Assembly (NCBI RefSeq): GCF_002865645.1
Contig: NW_020194517.1
Coordinates: 310,001-374,000 of the forward strand
Reading direction: 5' to 3'
Source of the DNA: Hyaloscypha bicolor E
Taxonomy: Eukaryota > Ascomycota > Leotiomycetes > Helotiales > Hyaloscyphaceae
Length of the DNA: 64,000 nt
Position 1 is the first letter of the stretch, and every line of letters starts with the position of its first letter. The notes beneath the pieces were generated by a model. It was not told the origin of the DNA. It saw only the letters and a program-made list of their open reading frames with translations, and searched no databases. The position numbers were made by a program, and so were the translations under genes. Of this stretch, positions 33,350-45,915 are shown piece after piece.

Positions 33350-34637
33350 GCTGACTCGATTTTGAGCTTGGAAAACCTCAGGGCTGTGGCTGTCCTGCGG
33401 CTGAAAACAAAATTTGGTGAGGACTTTCAGGAAAGAAAGGATCAAACGATGGAATTTGGTTTGTGATGACGGAGTCGTGGCGTTTCCGCAGACGGCGAAA
33501 TACCTCCGTTCTCCTTGTTTCGACGCCTGGGGTTGAGGTATCATGCAAACAGCCGCATTCATGCACTCACTACCAACTTGGGCCAATAGTTGCAGAGAGA
33601 TAAAGGAGAAACGCCAATGAGGTGCACGATGCGGCAAAGTGACTGGTCCAGATTGTACATGGCTGTTTGCATGCAGGTACCATTCTAAAAATCCAAGAAG
33701 CAAAAAGCTTGTCAAACTCAAATTTTAACGGTCGATGAGAGGCTTTGCGTGTACTCAACAGATGCAGGAATCCGTGTGAAGTCCAGGGCTCCTTTTGGAT
33801 TTCAGTGTAGTATCACATACCCCTGACCTGCCCTTGACTGAGCTTCACGCCTCTGAGCGCCGAGGGGTGGCAAACGGCCGCTGTGATTGGCTGCGTGCTC
33901 CTCAGCGTGGATTGTCTGAAACGAGCAGGCAAGGGGTGCGGACTCGCTTAGATACATCTCCAACCCCGATTGTGAGAGCGCTCCCTCCTTTTGAGAGATC
34001 TAACTGGAGGCCTCGCGCTCGAGGGGTGTTCCCGTCACACCCCCATCGGGTTGCGACTCCTGTAACACGAGGTCAGTGCTTTCCTCGCATCCAACAAACC
34101 CAAACCTTCCTTCGAAGCTTGTCTGCTTCTTGACCTCGCAGCCTTTCTTTCTCACACTCCCTCCTGTCCCGGATTCAGAGAGAGGCTCCGTGAGCCAGCT
34201 CCCTCGGAAGTTTCGCATTGTACTTTCTTCTTGTCTCTCCTTGGCCTGTGTTTCTTCTTCTCTGGATCGTATCCGTCTTGGACCACTTCTGCAAACCTCG
34301 CAACAACACACTCGTTCAAACTATCTCTCGGCCTACAGTTCGTGGACGACCGAGAGTCACTGGCCTTTGGATCCCCCGACTCCTTCGACGTGCATCCCAG
34401 AATTGGGTCTTGATCTCGATCCCGATTCCCTATTCGACAGACACTCATGCAGCAGGTCATCTTCGCTTGGTTATGTTGATGGGCCTAGTTCGTGTGGAGG
34501 GAAAGTTTTGATGGACGCGTTGGAGGCCGACTTGAATAACAGACGGATATTCCTTAAAGGGTGTAATTTTTTGGATAGCAAAGAGTTGGGACAACAGACA
34601 CACAAGCGGTTACCCGTACACTTTAACACCAAACGCC
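33350..34637. other. Spacer and probable long 5' leader of the next gene
   Basis: Nearly 1.3 kb. The last 500 bases are CT-rich on the plus strand and contain an overlapping plus-strand open frame (34076-34651) that runs past the next start codon in another frame; its composition looks non-coding. I take it as promoter and leader. Confidence 0.45.
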
Positions 34638-35892
34638 ATGCCTGCCTCTAACGAGAATACACCGAGACGCTCTTCGGCATCTCAGCCCTCGCGACCGGTC
34701 CCTTCGAGACTGCAGAATGTGCGGGTTGGAATAAACCAGCTATTTACAGGACGGTCAATGGTTGGGCAACCCAGAAGTCAGTCGCCTGAAAGTCCAAAGA
34801 CACCGCGGTTGGCACTTGGCCTTCAGAATCTGCCCTCGACAAGAATCAATATTCCCTATCTCAATCGAACCTCTTCGACGAGCTCCGACAGAAGCACTCG
34901 ACCTAATACCACTGTCCCACGGACTACTCGAAATCCATTGACTCCGTTCGGCTCTCGCCCTATACCTCCTAGAGGCCTACAACAAGAAACTCGAGACTCT
35001 CCCGACACGACCATTCCGCCCCCAGTCCGCCGCTCTTCTGGGCGAAGGTTTGTCGGTGTGGATCCAGCGGAATTACATTTGGCTGAATTAGCACAAGTTG
35101 GAAGACGGAGACGGAGACAAAAATCAAGAGCTAGACATAGACATGTGGAACGAAGATGTGGCCCAAAAATAAAGAACAGAAAGATCCGGCAAAAGATTCT
35201 GAGCTGCTTCGTCTCAGGAATTGTAAGTCGCGGATGATGCTAAATATGATGAGAATGCTAACGAGGCCCAGTTCCTCACTCTTGTGTTGACCGTCTACCT
35301 TGCGTTGGCCCTCTCAAACCGAAATGAGAGTCAGGAATTCCACGTTCTCTTGATTCTCATCATTTTGGTAACCACCATCTTTTTCTGCCATGCTTTGATT
35401 CGACTCTGCATGATGATCATGCACCCTCCATCCGACGATGACATGGAGAACCAAATTCTCCCCTCAATGATTGGCCCTGGAGGTTATGCAAATCCTGTTA
35501 TGCCAATTCGAGTTGCACTAGCCCGTGATGAGGAAGCCGCTGGGATTGAGAGCGATGCGACAAAACTCCCACCTCCGGCTTATGGGCTTTGGAGAGAATC
35601 TGTCGTATGTGGACATTTCCACTGGGATTTAATCAAAGATGCTAATACTGTGCAGAGAGTGGATCCAAACCGCATCTTCTGGCAACGAAATGAGGAGGCT
35701 GCACTTGGACGCCAAGATGCTACGAGCCGGTCTGAAGGACGCCCTTCGACCGCTCACAGACCACCGTCGTATATCTCAGAAGATGGTGTAGATTATGTGA
35801 TTGAGGCGGCACCTCGATCGATTGCTCCAACCACCGACGTGCCTTTGCCACCACACCCGTCAGAAAGGGGACGGGTGTGGCCCATGCTATAG
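34638..35892 (+). CDS. Fungal membrane protein of unknown function, 384 aa, three exons
   Basis: Exons are 34638-35222, 35272-35604 and 35656-35892. The donors are GTAAGT and GTATGT, and the introns have GCTAAC/GCTAAT branch sites. Residues 1-180 are disordered, rich in Ser/Pro/Arg (TPRRSSASQPSRP), with a basic cluster RRRRRQKSR just before the membrane part. Two adjacent membrane helices follow: FLTLVLTVYLALALS, then HVLLILIILVTTIFFCHALI after the short loop NRNESQEF. The C-terminal cytosolic part contains LPPPAYGLWRESVRVDPNRI followed by FWQR, a block I recall as conserved in many filamentous fungi, then a Pro/Ser-rich tail with PPSY. A two-helix hairpin with both long tails on the cytosolic side is the likely topology. 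No enzyme motif is visible and I do not assign a function. Confidence 0.78.
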
Positions 35893-37611
35893 CTCTTCCC
35901 AAATTATCCCTGTATCTATATATACCCGTATCCGATGTCGAGTAGTTTTTAGCGAGCGTACTGTATTAATTGATTGGAAATAGCGTTTGAAAGATTGGAG
36001 TTTGGAGTTTCACGGCACCCAGCATTGGGTATTATTACGTCGGGCGTCTTGGCTGGAGTTACTGTATAGTTTTGTACTGGATTACGAGATATGTGAGCTT
36101 GAGCAGGAAGGCTCTTGCGCGTCTGAGGATAGCAGTCGGCGCAGAAGGCATCTCCGGCAGAGGAATAGAAACGGCGAGAAATTTATACATATCTTCAGCC
36201 GCAGGGTCGGTGCCACTTGCTTGGTCTGCGTGTAAAATCAACATGGATGGGAAAGCCTCTTGTGGAGCCGGGACAGGAACGTTTCCTTCTAATATCACCA
36301 AGGAGTCCTCTCTCCACCACGTGAGAAGCCTCGCAGATCTTGGAATTTATAGAAAAGGTGTGCCAGAACTGTATATATTGGACTGGGCCCAAAGGTTTCA
36401 ATTGCCCGAGTGATCAGACAATTTTCTCCCCAAAGAAGTCATATTACAGATCTTATGGTGGGAGTCCCCGCAAGCATTCTTTTTCTTTCTCCAGCGAATT
36501 TGTAATTGTCGAATCAGGGAAATAAAGAATTCTACATGCGGGCTGCGGTTAGTGCTGCAGAGCATACCTTCTTGCATGAAAAGAAATAGTTAGGATAGGA
36601 AAAAGGAAGCACCGGACCGGGAAGTTTCATAAAAGGTGCAGACAAAGGACGAAGTATCTGCTGTCCTGTTCGAAGTTGGTACAATTTCTGCGAACTCCAC
36701 TCCTTACTTGGTATGTCCTCGGGCCCGCCCCTTTTTCTTTTCCACTCCACTCCACTCCACTCAATCGAGAATTAGAGTTGGTTCGGCCACGGCGAGCGGA
36801 CCAACCTCGCAAAGTCGTGGTTGCCGGGATTGCCAATTCACGTGCTGCTGCTCGGACCGCCCCCCAGTCCCAACCGCCCCGGCTCCGACTGACTCCCAGT
36901 CAGGTCAGGGCCCATATTTAGCTTAGGTAACGAGACTAGCCAGGCCCGATTTTCCACGAGTTTTCCACCGCTGCGAAGTTGCCTTCGAAGCCCGGTCCTC
37001 ACAAACAAAATTCACAGTTTTGCTGTCAACTGCTCGCGACGTTGTACACGGAGGGAAGAAGGTTGACGGAAGAAGTTGCTGTTGTGAAGGAAGAAGGAAA
37101 GCTGCAGGATCTCAAGCAAGCAGGAAGAATCTCTGTAAGTCCCACCGAAAGCATGCCGGTGCCGCATCTCGCACTGCATGTTCCTCGGTGAATTTGTATC
37201 TTTTCTTGTCGACCAGACAGACGGTGGCACATCTGCTCTCGATCTCTTCGCCCCGGTATGACAACACCACCACCACCCCGCCTCAACGTCGACCACGACC
37301 TCCAATCCTGAGACCATCGGCTTCTAGACTACGTCTTCGAGTCGCACAAGATCCATGCAGCTTCCTGCAGCCTGACGAATGCTGGTCATGCAAAGCAATC
37401 TTGATAATCCCCGGCCCTAAATCCAACAACATCGCACCATCGCGCAAGAAGAATGCCGGCCACGACAGTTGAGGAATGGCTACAATCCGATCGAGCAGAT
37501 GAGCCACCGCACCGATGCAAGAAGATCGTCCGGGAATGGGCCACCGAGGACGGCGCATATGTGACTTGTTGTGCTGACGATGGAACTCAGCAGACTCATC
37601 GATTAGTCGCC
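35893..37611. other. Intergenic and GIS2 leader
   Basis: This 1.7 kb stretch has no firm gene. A minus-strand frame at 36301-36059 (VPVPAPQEAFPSMLILHADQ) has some coding flavour but no match I know. A short tandem repeat of CCACT (four copies) lies at about 36749-36768. Between about 37130 and 37215 there is a good intron-like pair (CTGTAAGT ... GACCAG), so GIS2 probably has an intron in its 5' leader. Confidence 0.45.
36749..36768 (+). repeat. Short tandem repeat, CCACT x4
   Basis: Four consecutive CCACT units in a CT-rich block upstream of the zinc-knuckle gene. It is a simple microsatellite; a promoter role is possible but unproven. Confidence 0.7.
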
Positions 37612-38498
<887 letters not shown>

Positions 38499-40421
38499 GC
38501 CTCTCTGAGCTCGCCACTGTTTGATAGGCCTCGATGAACTATCGATCACAGAGTGGAATTGGTCATCGATTTCCTTACCTGTACTTGGAAATAAAGCAAT
38601 GGATCTCATCTCCCGCTCGTTCTGCATATTCGGTTCGGCATACGAATAAAATTTCGCGACTTTCAGCATTCACACGGATTGCTTTTTCGGCGCCTGGTCT
38701 TCACATGTTTTCGGACATGAACACCCAAAAGCTTTACACGATATTCATTTTCCTACCTTACGAAATGGCAACCCGGTAGATACCACCTAAACGACGTTGC
38801 ACCCTTAATTCTGTGGTTCATGGATAGAGATGCTGTAGTCCTGGACTGGGACATGGCATGCTTGTATCAAACCACAGGGAGATGTACGGAGGCGATGGCA
38901 TGGAGGTAGTGAGAGAAGTGGACGGGCGATGGAAAAAGGATAGACGATGAAGGAGAGTGGTGAAAGACCGTCGATAACAGCGTGAATACACATATCGATG
39001 CTGAGTCTATCTGAATTCATGAAGTATTTTTCTAAGCAGCGTTCCCCCTTTTGTGTTTGCATTTTTGGATGGCATGGCGTGATAAAGCTATTACCTCGCG
39101 GTCTGGTCTATCTACAACCAGCCGCAACCATACCAAATTTCAACTCCTGGCGTGTAAATAAACCTGCCCTCTTTTGGAAATAACGACTTCATATGATGCT
39201 GAAAATCAGTCAAAGTGATTCATGAAGAAGCGAAAGATTTGTTGCATCTCTCGACCCCTCATGACCCTAAAATCTTTCAAACGTTGAGCAATTTGCTTTA
39301 GTCCAAGTTCGCGTCTTTTCTGATCTCGATATTAATAGAAAGTGTATCCTACTTAGAGAATCGGGAGTTTTGCCTTGCGAGTAATCGAGGTCACATTGTC
39401 GTTAGCGAAATTTGAGTCTGGCTCTTATGTAGTTGAATGGGCTTTTATTGTTCAGCTCACTGGCTTCCTGGCTGAACTGTATATCACTTTCCCAAGTACG
39501 TTAGCGAACGTCCGGTGAGTTCCAGTGATTAAGATATAGGCTTTCGAGCTCAACTCTTCTAAATCCAGGCAGACGTAAGCATACATAACATAAGACCCTC
39601 GAAAGAAGGCAGTATGCCGAACTGTTTTGCCAATCAGAATGAAGCTCGTGGCTATTCAGCATTAGTATTTTATTATTGATGCAATCTGTTTTGATGCTTC
39701 TTTAATATTCGGTTGAGGGGATATGAAGAACTTGAAAACACGTTGGCGTTTCCCCATGGTTGAGCTGAAATCAACACGCTTTGGAAATCTAATATTACAC
39801 TACATGACTTAACAAAATCCAGGGTCCTGTTATGCAAGCGTAGACTTCGTGTGGTTGACAGCTTGGCGAGCCAACGTTCCAAATTCGGAATGGCCGATTT
39901 TTTTGACTGTCTCGACCATTTCGTTTTCCACTTCTTCCTCCAACCTCCATCTCTCTCCTTCATGAACAATCCTCACTGACCAACCTTCACCATCGCCTGC
40001 TGCATCTTCCCATCTTCAATGCAACTTGACATTGAAGATTGGACATTCACTCAAGTCGTTCTCACTGCTGTACGAGTCGGCATTCTGTCTGGACTGATCT
40101 TCTGTGCTACCCCTGCGCACATACTACCTGACGCTGAAGAGCCCCAGGAAGATTGATTGATCCATCACTCTGCTATCTGGTCTCAACACCACATTAATAC
40201 CACAGTACTTACCCTTCTTGATACAGCTTTTCCCATCCACTCTCGACGCTTCTTTCTGCCTTTTCCACATCGCACACTCCATTCCTCCTTGTTCTCGTCT
40301 GATGCAAGCTGGGCATCGACCACTCTCTACTACACCATTAACACTTCTTTTCTCACTAATTCTCCTTCGAGGCTTCTAACAGAGCGCTACAACCTCACAA
40401 GGATCCCCGGTCGCTATCAAG
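38499..40421. other. Intergenic, 1.9 kb, no firm gene
   Basis: AT-rich spacer between GIS2 and DMC1. A 45-codon plus-strand frame starting near 40020 (MQLDIEDWTFTQVVLTAVRV, then one hydrophobic segment and an acidic end) could be a small membrane peptide but has no other support. The final 250 bases are CT-rich and should hold the DMC1 leader. Confidence 0.4.
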
Positions 40422-42055
40422 ATGGCTGGAACTTCGATTTGCGGTGACGAGGAGGATGTGAGTTAGCCTCGAACTGCTTTTCATCTAGACTGACCCAATA
40501 GAATATCATCATCGACATCGATGAACTGCAAGCTCATGGTTAGCTCTTCTGCCATTATCGTCAGCTTGCGGACTGATTATGGGTTTAGGTATCAATGCCG
40601 CCGATATCACCAAGCTCAAGAACAACAACATCTGCACTATTGCTGCGAGTCGCTCGAACTTTCCTTGATGGTATTCGAGATTGCTGATCATCTGCTGCAG
40701 TCCTTATCCGCTTGCACAAGTAAGAGACTTCTGAAAATCAAAGGCCTTTCCGATACCAAGGTCGAGAAGATCAAGGAGGCCGCTAAAAAGCTCTCTGTGA
40801 GTTTGCCGTTGCATGCAGTAACTTTCATTTCTGACGCCGAACAGCCAACTACGACAGGGTTCATCACTGCTGCTGAACTTCGCGAAATTCGTAAGCGATG
40901 CATCCGGATCTCGACTGGGAGCAAGCAACTCGACGCTGCGTTGAATGGGTAGGCTGAACAAACATCACAAACTGGATCACCGCTGATTTCATGCAGTGGC
41001 TTTCAAACAATGAGTATTAACGAGGTCTATGGAGAGTTCAGTATGTGTGGAAGGTTCTTCCTCATGGGTGGTAACTAACAATTGCAGGATGCGGCAAAAC
41101 CCAACTTGCACACACTATGGCTGTCATTGCACAGCTTCCCAAGGTAAAGTTATTCCAGCTATTTGTCAATCCCACTGCATATTGACAGCATCCAGGACAT
41201 GGGTGGAGCAGAAGGCAAAGTTGCATATATTGGTTAGTCGTCCACCTTTATCGAAGGACCATTGCTGACCTTGGAATAGACACCGAGGGAACATTCCGTC
41301 CTGAGAGAATCCAAGAGATTGCAGAGCGGTTTGGTGGTAAGCTACCCGAAAGATATTTTGACTAGTTGTTGCTGAGTACTCTAGTCGACCCTGATCAAGC
41401 TTGCGAGAATATCTCCTATGCCCGTGCCCAAAACAGTGAGGTAAATTGCACCTTACACTTGTGGCCAGTTCAGCTTTTGACAGAAACAGATGCAATCCGA
41501 ATTGTTGGAAGGTCTTGCCGCCAACTTCGCCACCAACGAGTACCGTCTCCTTATCATTGACAGTGTCATGGCTCTCTATCGCACCGACTTCGTGGGCCGT
41601 GGTGAGCTTTCCGAACGCCAGCAAGTCCTTGGTACCTTTCTTCGAAGAGCCACTCAGATGGCGGAAGAATTCAACCTTGTGGTTCTTATGGTAAGCTTCT
41701 CGTTCTTCAAAGTTGCACCGTTGCTGACCTTTCGGCAGACAAACCAAGTCATGTCAGACCCTGGCGCCAGCGCTCTCTTTGCAGGAGTCGATGGCCGCAA
41801 GCCTGCTGGAGGACATATTCTCGCCCATGCTTCTACAACCAGACTTCTCCTTCGGAAGGGTCGTGGTGAGGAGCGTGTTGCTAAGATTGTGGACTCTCCT
41901 GGTAGGTCTTCATCTTAAAGATCCCAAAAATCTTCCAGAAGCAGACCGTTCCAACCGTTTCCATATATATCTGACCACCGTGTGCAGACTGTCCAGAGCG
42001 CGAGGCAACCTATATCATTACCACCGGCGGCATCAATGACCCGGACAAGGCTTGA
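40422..42055 (+). CDS. DMC1: Meiotic recombinase DMC1, 336 aa, thirteen exons
   Basis: Exons: 40422-40457, 40502-40538, 40589-40644, 40701-40796, 40845-40948, 40997-41040, 41088-41143, 41196-41232, 41280-41336, 41385-41440, 41490-41690, 41739-41901 and 41988-42055; the sum closes exactly in frame. The N-terminal helix-hairpin domain reads [20 protein letters not shown] and [20 protein letters not shown]. The RecA core has Walker [24 protein letters not shown], Walker [43 protein letters not shown] and [12 protein letters not shown], and it ends GGINDPDKA. The Cys in GEFRCGKTQ, the [14 protein letters not shown] start and the length near 336 residues favour Dmc1 over Rad51. Dmc1 forms filaments on resected DNA ends and drives strand exchange between homologues in meiosis. 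One intron (40645-40700) appears to be GC-AG. Confidence 0.94.
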
Positions 42056-42360
42056 TCCAGTCGATATTGTCAACAATTTGGGAAAGGCTTCGCCGACCCT
42101 CGAAATACGCATGACTTTCTCCACCTTGCTATCTCGCGTGTCTGTCTCTGAAAGAGGATAACTTAATTGCATATCATCGTGCTTGGAGTTGCTATTGGAA
42201 AAGGAGACGGGAATACCCCTGTTGCTTAGCGCCATCTAGATTAGATTAGATCTCGGCTAGAATTTCTTGCTCCAGAAAAAGATCCATTGACCTCAAAGTG
42301 TTCTTCCCACCCAATTTATGACCTCAAGAAGTCACAACAGTTAACAGTCGGTAATTCAAC
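42056..42360. other. Spacer DMC1-RRP7
   Basis: This 305 bp stretch lies between two genes on the same strand. It holds the DMC1 3' end and the RRP7 promoter. No other feature was seen. Confidence 0.5.
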
Positions 42361-43302
42361 ATGTCGAAAATTGGGGAATATACAATTCTCCCCATCTCCA
42401 TCCCTCCTACGCCCGCATACCCCAAGCATACGACGCATACCCTCTACCTCCGACTCCACGCCCCAAAAATTCCCACCGAGAACGACGAGAGGAGTCTATT
42501 CGTCGTTAATGTGCCGATAGACTCTATGGTCGCGCATTTCCGCGCTGTATTTGCCAGTCTGACTGGCGCGGGACGAGTCGAGGATGTGACATTCGAGCAC
42601 GAGCGAAGATGTGCGGTGCCCAGCAGAGAGGTAGCCCTAGTCGGGAAGGCCAGCAAGAAAAGGAAGAGGGGATCAGAAGGCACAGAGGACAACGGAGTCG
42701 CAGAATTACCACAAATCTGGGATCGAGAATTACGACGGAGCGGCAGCACAGCCGTGGTACTTTTCGTTGATGCGAAATCCGTCAAATCGGCTCTGAAAGC
42801 TGTGCGGAAGCTGCATAAATCTTCGAAAAAGGAGAAGGGTAGGGATGGTGCCTGGCCTATATGGGGAGCAGGAATTGAGGGGAAGGTGGCGAAGTTGGGG
42901 AGCGCGAGGTATTTGGCGCATCAGAGGTTGCAATATCCGGATGAGACGGTGTTGAAGATGAATGTGGATGCTTTTATGACGGAGTTTAATAGGATGGAGG
43001 AGGAGAGGGCGAAGAGGGAGAAGAGGATGAGGAACGTACCCGATGAGGATGGGTTTGTTACTGTGACTAGAGGCGGGAGGACGGGCCCGGCGAGGAGTGA
43101 GGAGGCGGAGCAGAAGAAGACGGAGATGGCGGAAAGGGAGAGGAAGAAGAGGGAGGAGCTTCAGAGTGCAGGATTCTACAGGTTTCAGGTGAGAGAACAG
43201 AGGAAGGCGGAACAGGGGGAGTTGGTCAGGAAATTTGAGGAGGATAGGAAGAGAGTTGGTGCTATGAAGGAAAAGAGAGGACGGTTCAGACCGGAGCGCT
43301 GA
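42361..43302 (+). CDS. RRP7: Ribosomal RNA-processing protein 7, 313 aa
   Basis: Single exon. The N-terminal part starts MSKIGEYTILPISIPPTPAY and has an RNA-recognition-like fold (RSLFVVNVPIDSMVAHFRAV ... STAVVLFVDAKSVKSAL). The C-terminal RRP7 domain is a basic helix with NVDAFMTEFNRMEEERAKRE, then DEDGFVTVTRGGRTGPA, the signature ELQSAGFYRFQVREQRKAEQ and the end KKRGRF-like ERFRP stretch (EKRGRFRPER). Rrp7 is a component of the UTP-C/CURI assembly in the small-subunit processome and is needed for 18S rRNA maturation. Length and domain order agree with fungal Rrp7. The second half is strongly enriched in Glu/Lys/Arg and in G-rich codons on the coding strand. Confidence 0.94.
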   Translation: MSKIGEYTILPISIPPTPAYPKHTTHTLYLRLHAPKIPTENDERSLFVVNVPIDSMVAHFRAVFASLTGAGRVEDVTFEHERRCAVPSREVALVGKASKKRKRGSEGTEDNGVAELPQIWDRELRRSGSTAVVLFVDAKSVKSALKAVRKLHKSSKKEKGRDGAWPIWGAGIEGKVAKLGSARYLAHQRLQYPDETVLKMNVDAFMTEFNRMEEERAKREKRMRNVPDEDGFVTVTRGGRTGPARSEEAEQKKTEMAERERKKREELQSAGFYRFQVREQRKAEQGELVRKFEEDRKRVGAMKEKRGRFRPER

Positions 43303-45170
43303 GGAGCAGATGACATACAATAAACTAACCGTCTCACGTGGGCACCGATTGTGCCGTTAAAGGGGATGTGGAAGGTACGTGAGGGCTTCCCTCTTTGCGC
43401 TATTGTAGCTATTTTCCTGATGACTCCGCGGGGCCATATGAGCTCTCAGTCTCCCCCGGGCCAATCCCTGGAGGCGAAGAGAGCAGTGCCTACAAAAACC
43501 GCAATAACAAATCTTCTCAAAATTGTCTGAATAATTCTCTACTCAACGTTATGCTTGGCCTTCAAACCTTTCAGCTGTTCGCTGACAATTATGTAGATTG
43601 ATCAACCTTCTTTCGGACTGTGCCATTACCATAAAGCTTTTAGAAAGAAAGAGTAAAACCCGCTCGGATCGCCCACAGAGCAGACAGGCCTGTCGAGTCG
43701 CTGCAACTAGTCTTAGTTGAGCATATTCGTGTTTACCTTAAGAGTAGCAATAAACGGCTTTCTCCTACCTTTTGATATTTATCCATTGAAAAGTGGACCC
43801 TTCCAGTCTCCACAAACTGTAGCCAAGGAAGTGGGCTGATTTGACTCAAGCTCTGTAGCTGGTTGTGGACGAGCATTGAGTGGTACTTCGGCTTGTTTAA
43901 TACCTCTTTACACGCACACCATCCCGCCGCCTTGGCCCCTGAGCACAGGAGTTTCCTTGGGATTCTGATCATTGATTCACAACCCGAAGCGATCTGTCCC
44001 AGCTTGGAAATCTCTTGTGGCACCTTGCTGAGCATGAGCCTGGACTACTTGGACTATTTTGTAACAGGATTGGATGCACCCAATTTGTATGAGGCTGCAA
44101 GTCTGACCATGCTTCACCTGTATTTGTATTGGAGTTGGACTCCACTGCAAAGAGGAACATCATTTCTTAGAAGAGACGATACAAACTGGTCCAGCGATGG
44201 AGATCTATGAAATAACTGGAAGGTATCATTATAAAACTGCAGCGGATGGAGAATGCAAAGATGATGTTCGCCATTCCACATAGCAGACACCTAGACCAGA
44301 TTTGGGATGGCTTTATTTCAGGGACTTTGTCACGATAGCTCCAGTCTTGCAAGTTGTTTCGTCTGAATCGAATGTTGTCTCGATCTGAAGTTTCACACAG
44401 TTGGAGGCAGCTATCTTCGAAACGGCACTTGTTGATTTTAGATTCCGCTGCATAAGCTGGTGTTTTCACCGCCCAATACCTTTGGAGCAGGTGTATTCGT
44501 TGATTATACTTTCAGATGGCATTTACTCGAATTTTTTAGCCACACAACCTATCTAAGATTTGCGTGAGATCTACTTAGAACAGTTAAAAAAGGAACATTC
44601 AATACTAGCAAAGCTTCCCCAAGAGAAAGAGGAACTGCAGGCCATGGCATACCGAATCCAAATTCAAAGGGTTTCTTTCTAAAGCGAAACGGGATGCTGA
44701 ATCCTGAATGCACCAAGTCTTCCAAGGGAAGTCAAGCCCAACGCACTTCCTTATTGTATGATCACTTCCACCACCGTTATCTTGCTTAATGTCTAAATTC
44801 TTCGAGTACAATAGAACCCACTCTAAGAGATTGTCAACGGCTTCGTCTCAATGTTAAATTTTACCAAGTGCAATGGGTGATCCTCAAGGCTCAAGCATCA
44901 AGGTTGAAGACTGCATATTACTTCATATCTGACCTAGCTCGAAGCTATAGTTCTCATGTATCAAGCCGACTTTTCATCTACAGCGAGAATTACATGCCCT
45001 CGCCTACCGAAACGGATCCTTAAGACTTGTTAGGTACAAGCCATCTGAACGATGGAACTCTCTTGTTCCGGGTGACACGGTTCCAACCATCAAAATTTCT
45101 GCTTCTTGCTCAGAAGCTTTCTTCTCGCATCAATGCCTCACCCCACCAATCCCACAGAACTGACACCAAC
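43303..45170. other. Intergenic, 1.9 kb, no gene recognised
   Basis: Short frames on both strands without recognisable motifs. No repeat or RNA gene was seen. Confidence 0.45.
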
Positions 45171-45419
45171 ATGGCCTCTCTCTTCGAGCCTCTTCCCTAC
45201 CAAACCTTCTCATCTGCTTCCATAGCTCGCCTCCAAGCCTCAGGATACGACCTCAGCATCCCGGGCGATATATACAGATACGAAATCATAACCCCTTACG
45301 CGCCGTCGCCCAACCAAGTACCGTATTACCAGCCCAAACTTGTCCCACAAGATCTTGAGCCGCCGGATATATTAATGTACATTTTCGGAAAGGTCAGAGC
45401 ACGTGAAATTCGGAATTGA
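45171..45419 (+). CDS. Small hypothetical protein, 82 aa (gene model uncertain)
   Basis: The frame starts MASLFEPLPYQTFSSASIAR and is Pro/Tyr-rich (NQVPYYQPKLVPQDLEPPDI), with no signal peptide or membrane helix. The start is the first ATG; upstream the frame is open only from a non-ATG codon. After the stop, a second frame (about 45421-45549) continues with coding-like content (QIVAGTELRINIRDSVVVEL, then an acidic end). The true product may therefore be longer, through an intron that I could not place convincingly, or the gene may be frameshifted. I do not recognise the family. Confidence 0.4.
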   Translation: MASLFEPLPYQTFSSASIARLQASGYDLSIPGDIYRYEIITPYAPSPNQVPYYQPKLVPQDLEPPDILMYIFGKVRAREIRN

Positions 45420-45915
45420 AGGCAATATATAGCGCCCGGCGGCGACAGATTGTGGCCGGCACTGAGCTGAGGATAAATATTCGCGACAGCGTGGTTGTGG
45501 AGCTGATTGTCGATGCCCCTGCAAATGAGGAAGGGGAGACGGCTATGTAGCGAATGGCTTGAAAATAAGAGATAACATATGGGGATTGAATGAATTTATT
45601 CTTGGCATTTGGTTACCCGGGGTTCTGGAGAATACGGACAGCCCTAATGGAATGGACAAGGGAGAAAAGGAGAAGGGCGTGTTTGAGTGCAGTCGGGCTG
45701 GGTCTGAATTGGATACGCCATTGGACTGTGGACATCTCGGGGCATGTATCCCAACTAGGTACCCTTGAACAATTGTTCACGTTCCTATGGACTCAGTTAT
45801 GGGAGCGCGCTTGAGGGTGTTGATGGGAAGATACAAAGGGGTGAACTGATCGAATACTGACAGCCTCGGTATAGGTATCGCGTGGGTATTATTATTTGCG
45901 AGGGTTGGTTGGGTA
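45420..45915. other. Convergent 3' region
   Basis: This holds the possible continuation of the small hypothetical gene (to about 45550) and the 3' region of the arrestin gene. No other feature was seen. Confidence 0.4.

Noticed and set aside
34076..34651. 191-codon plus-strand frame before the membrane protein gene
   Set aside because: It overlaps the real start in another frame and has the Ser/Leu/Pro bias of a CT-rich leader.
36059..36401. Minus-strand frames that look partly coding (VPVPAPQEAFPSM and a neighbour in another frame)
   Set aside because: They could be a relic, but no family was recognised and the two frames could not be joined.
40020..40157. 45-codon plus-strand frame with one hydrophobic segment
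   Set aside because: Too short to support without homology or transcript evidence; it lies in the upstream region of DMC1.
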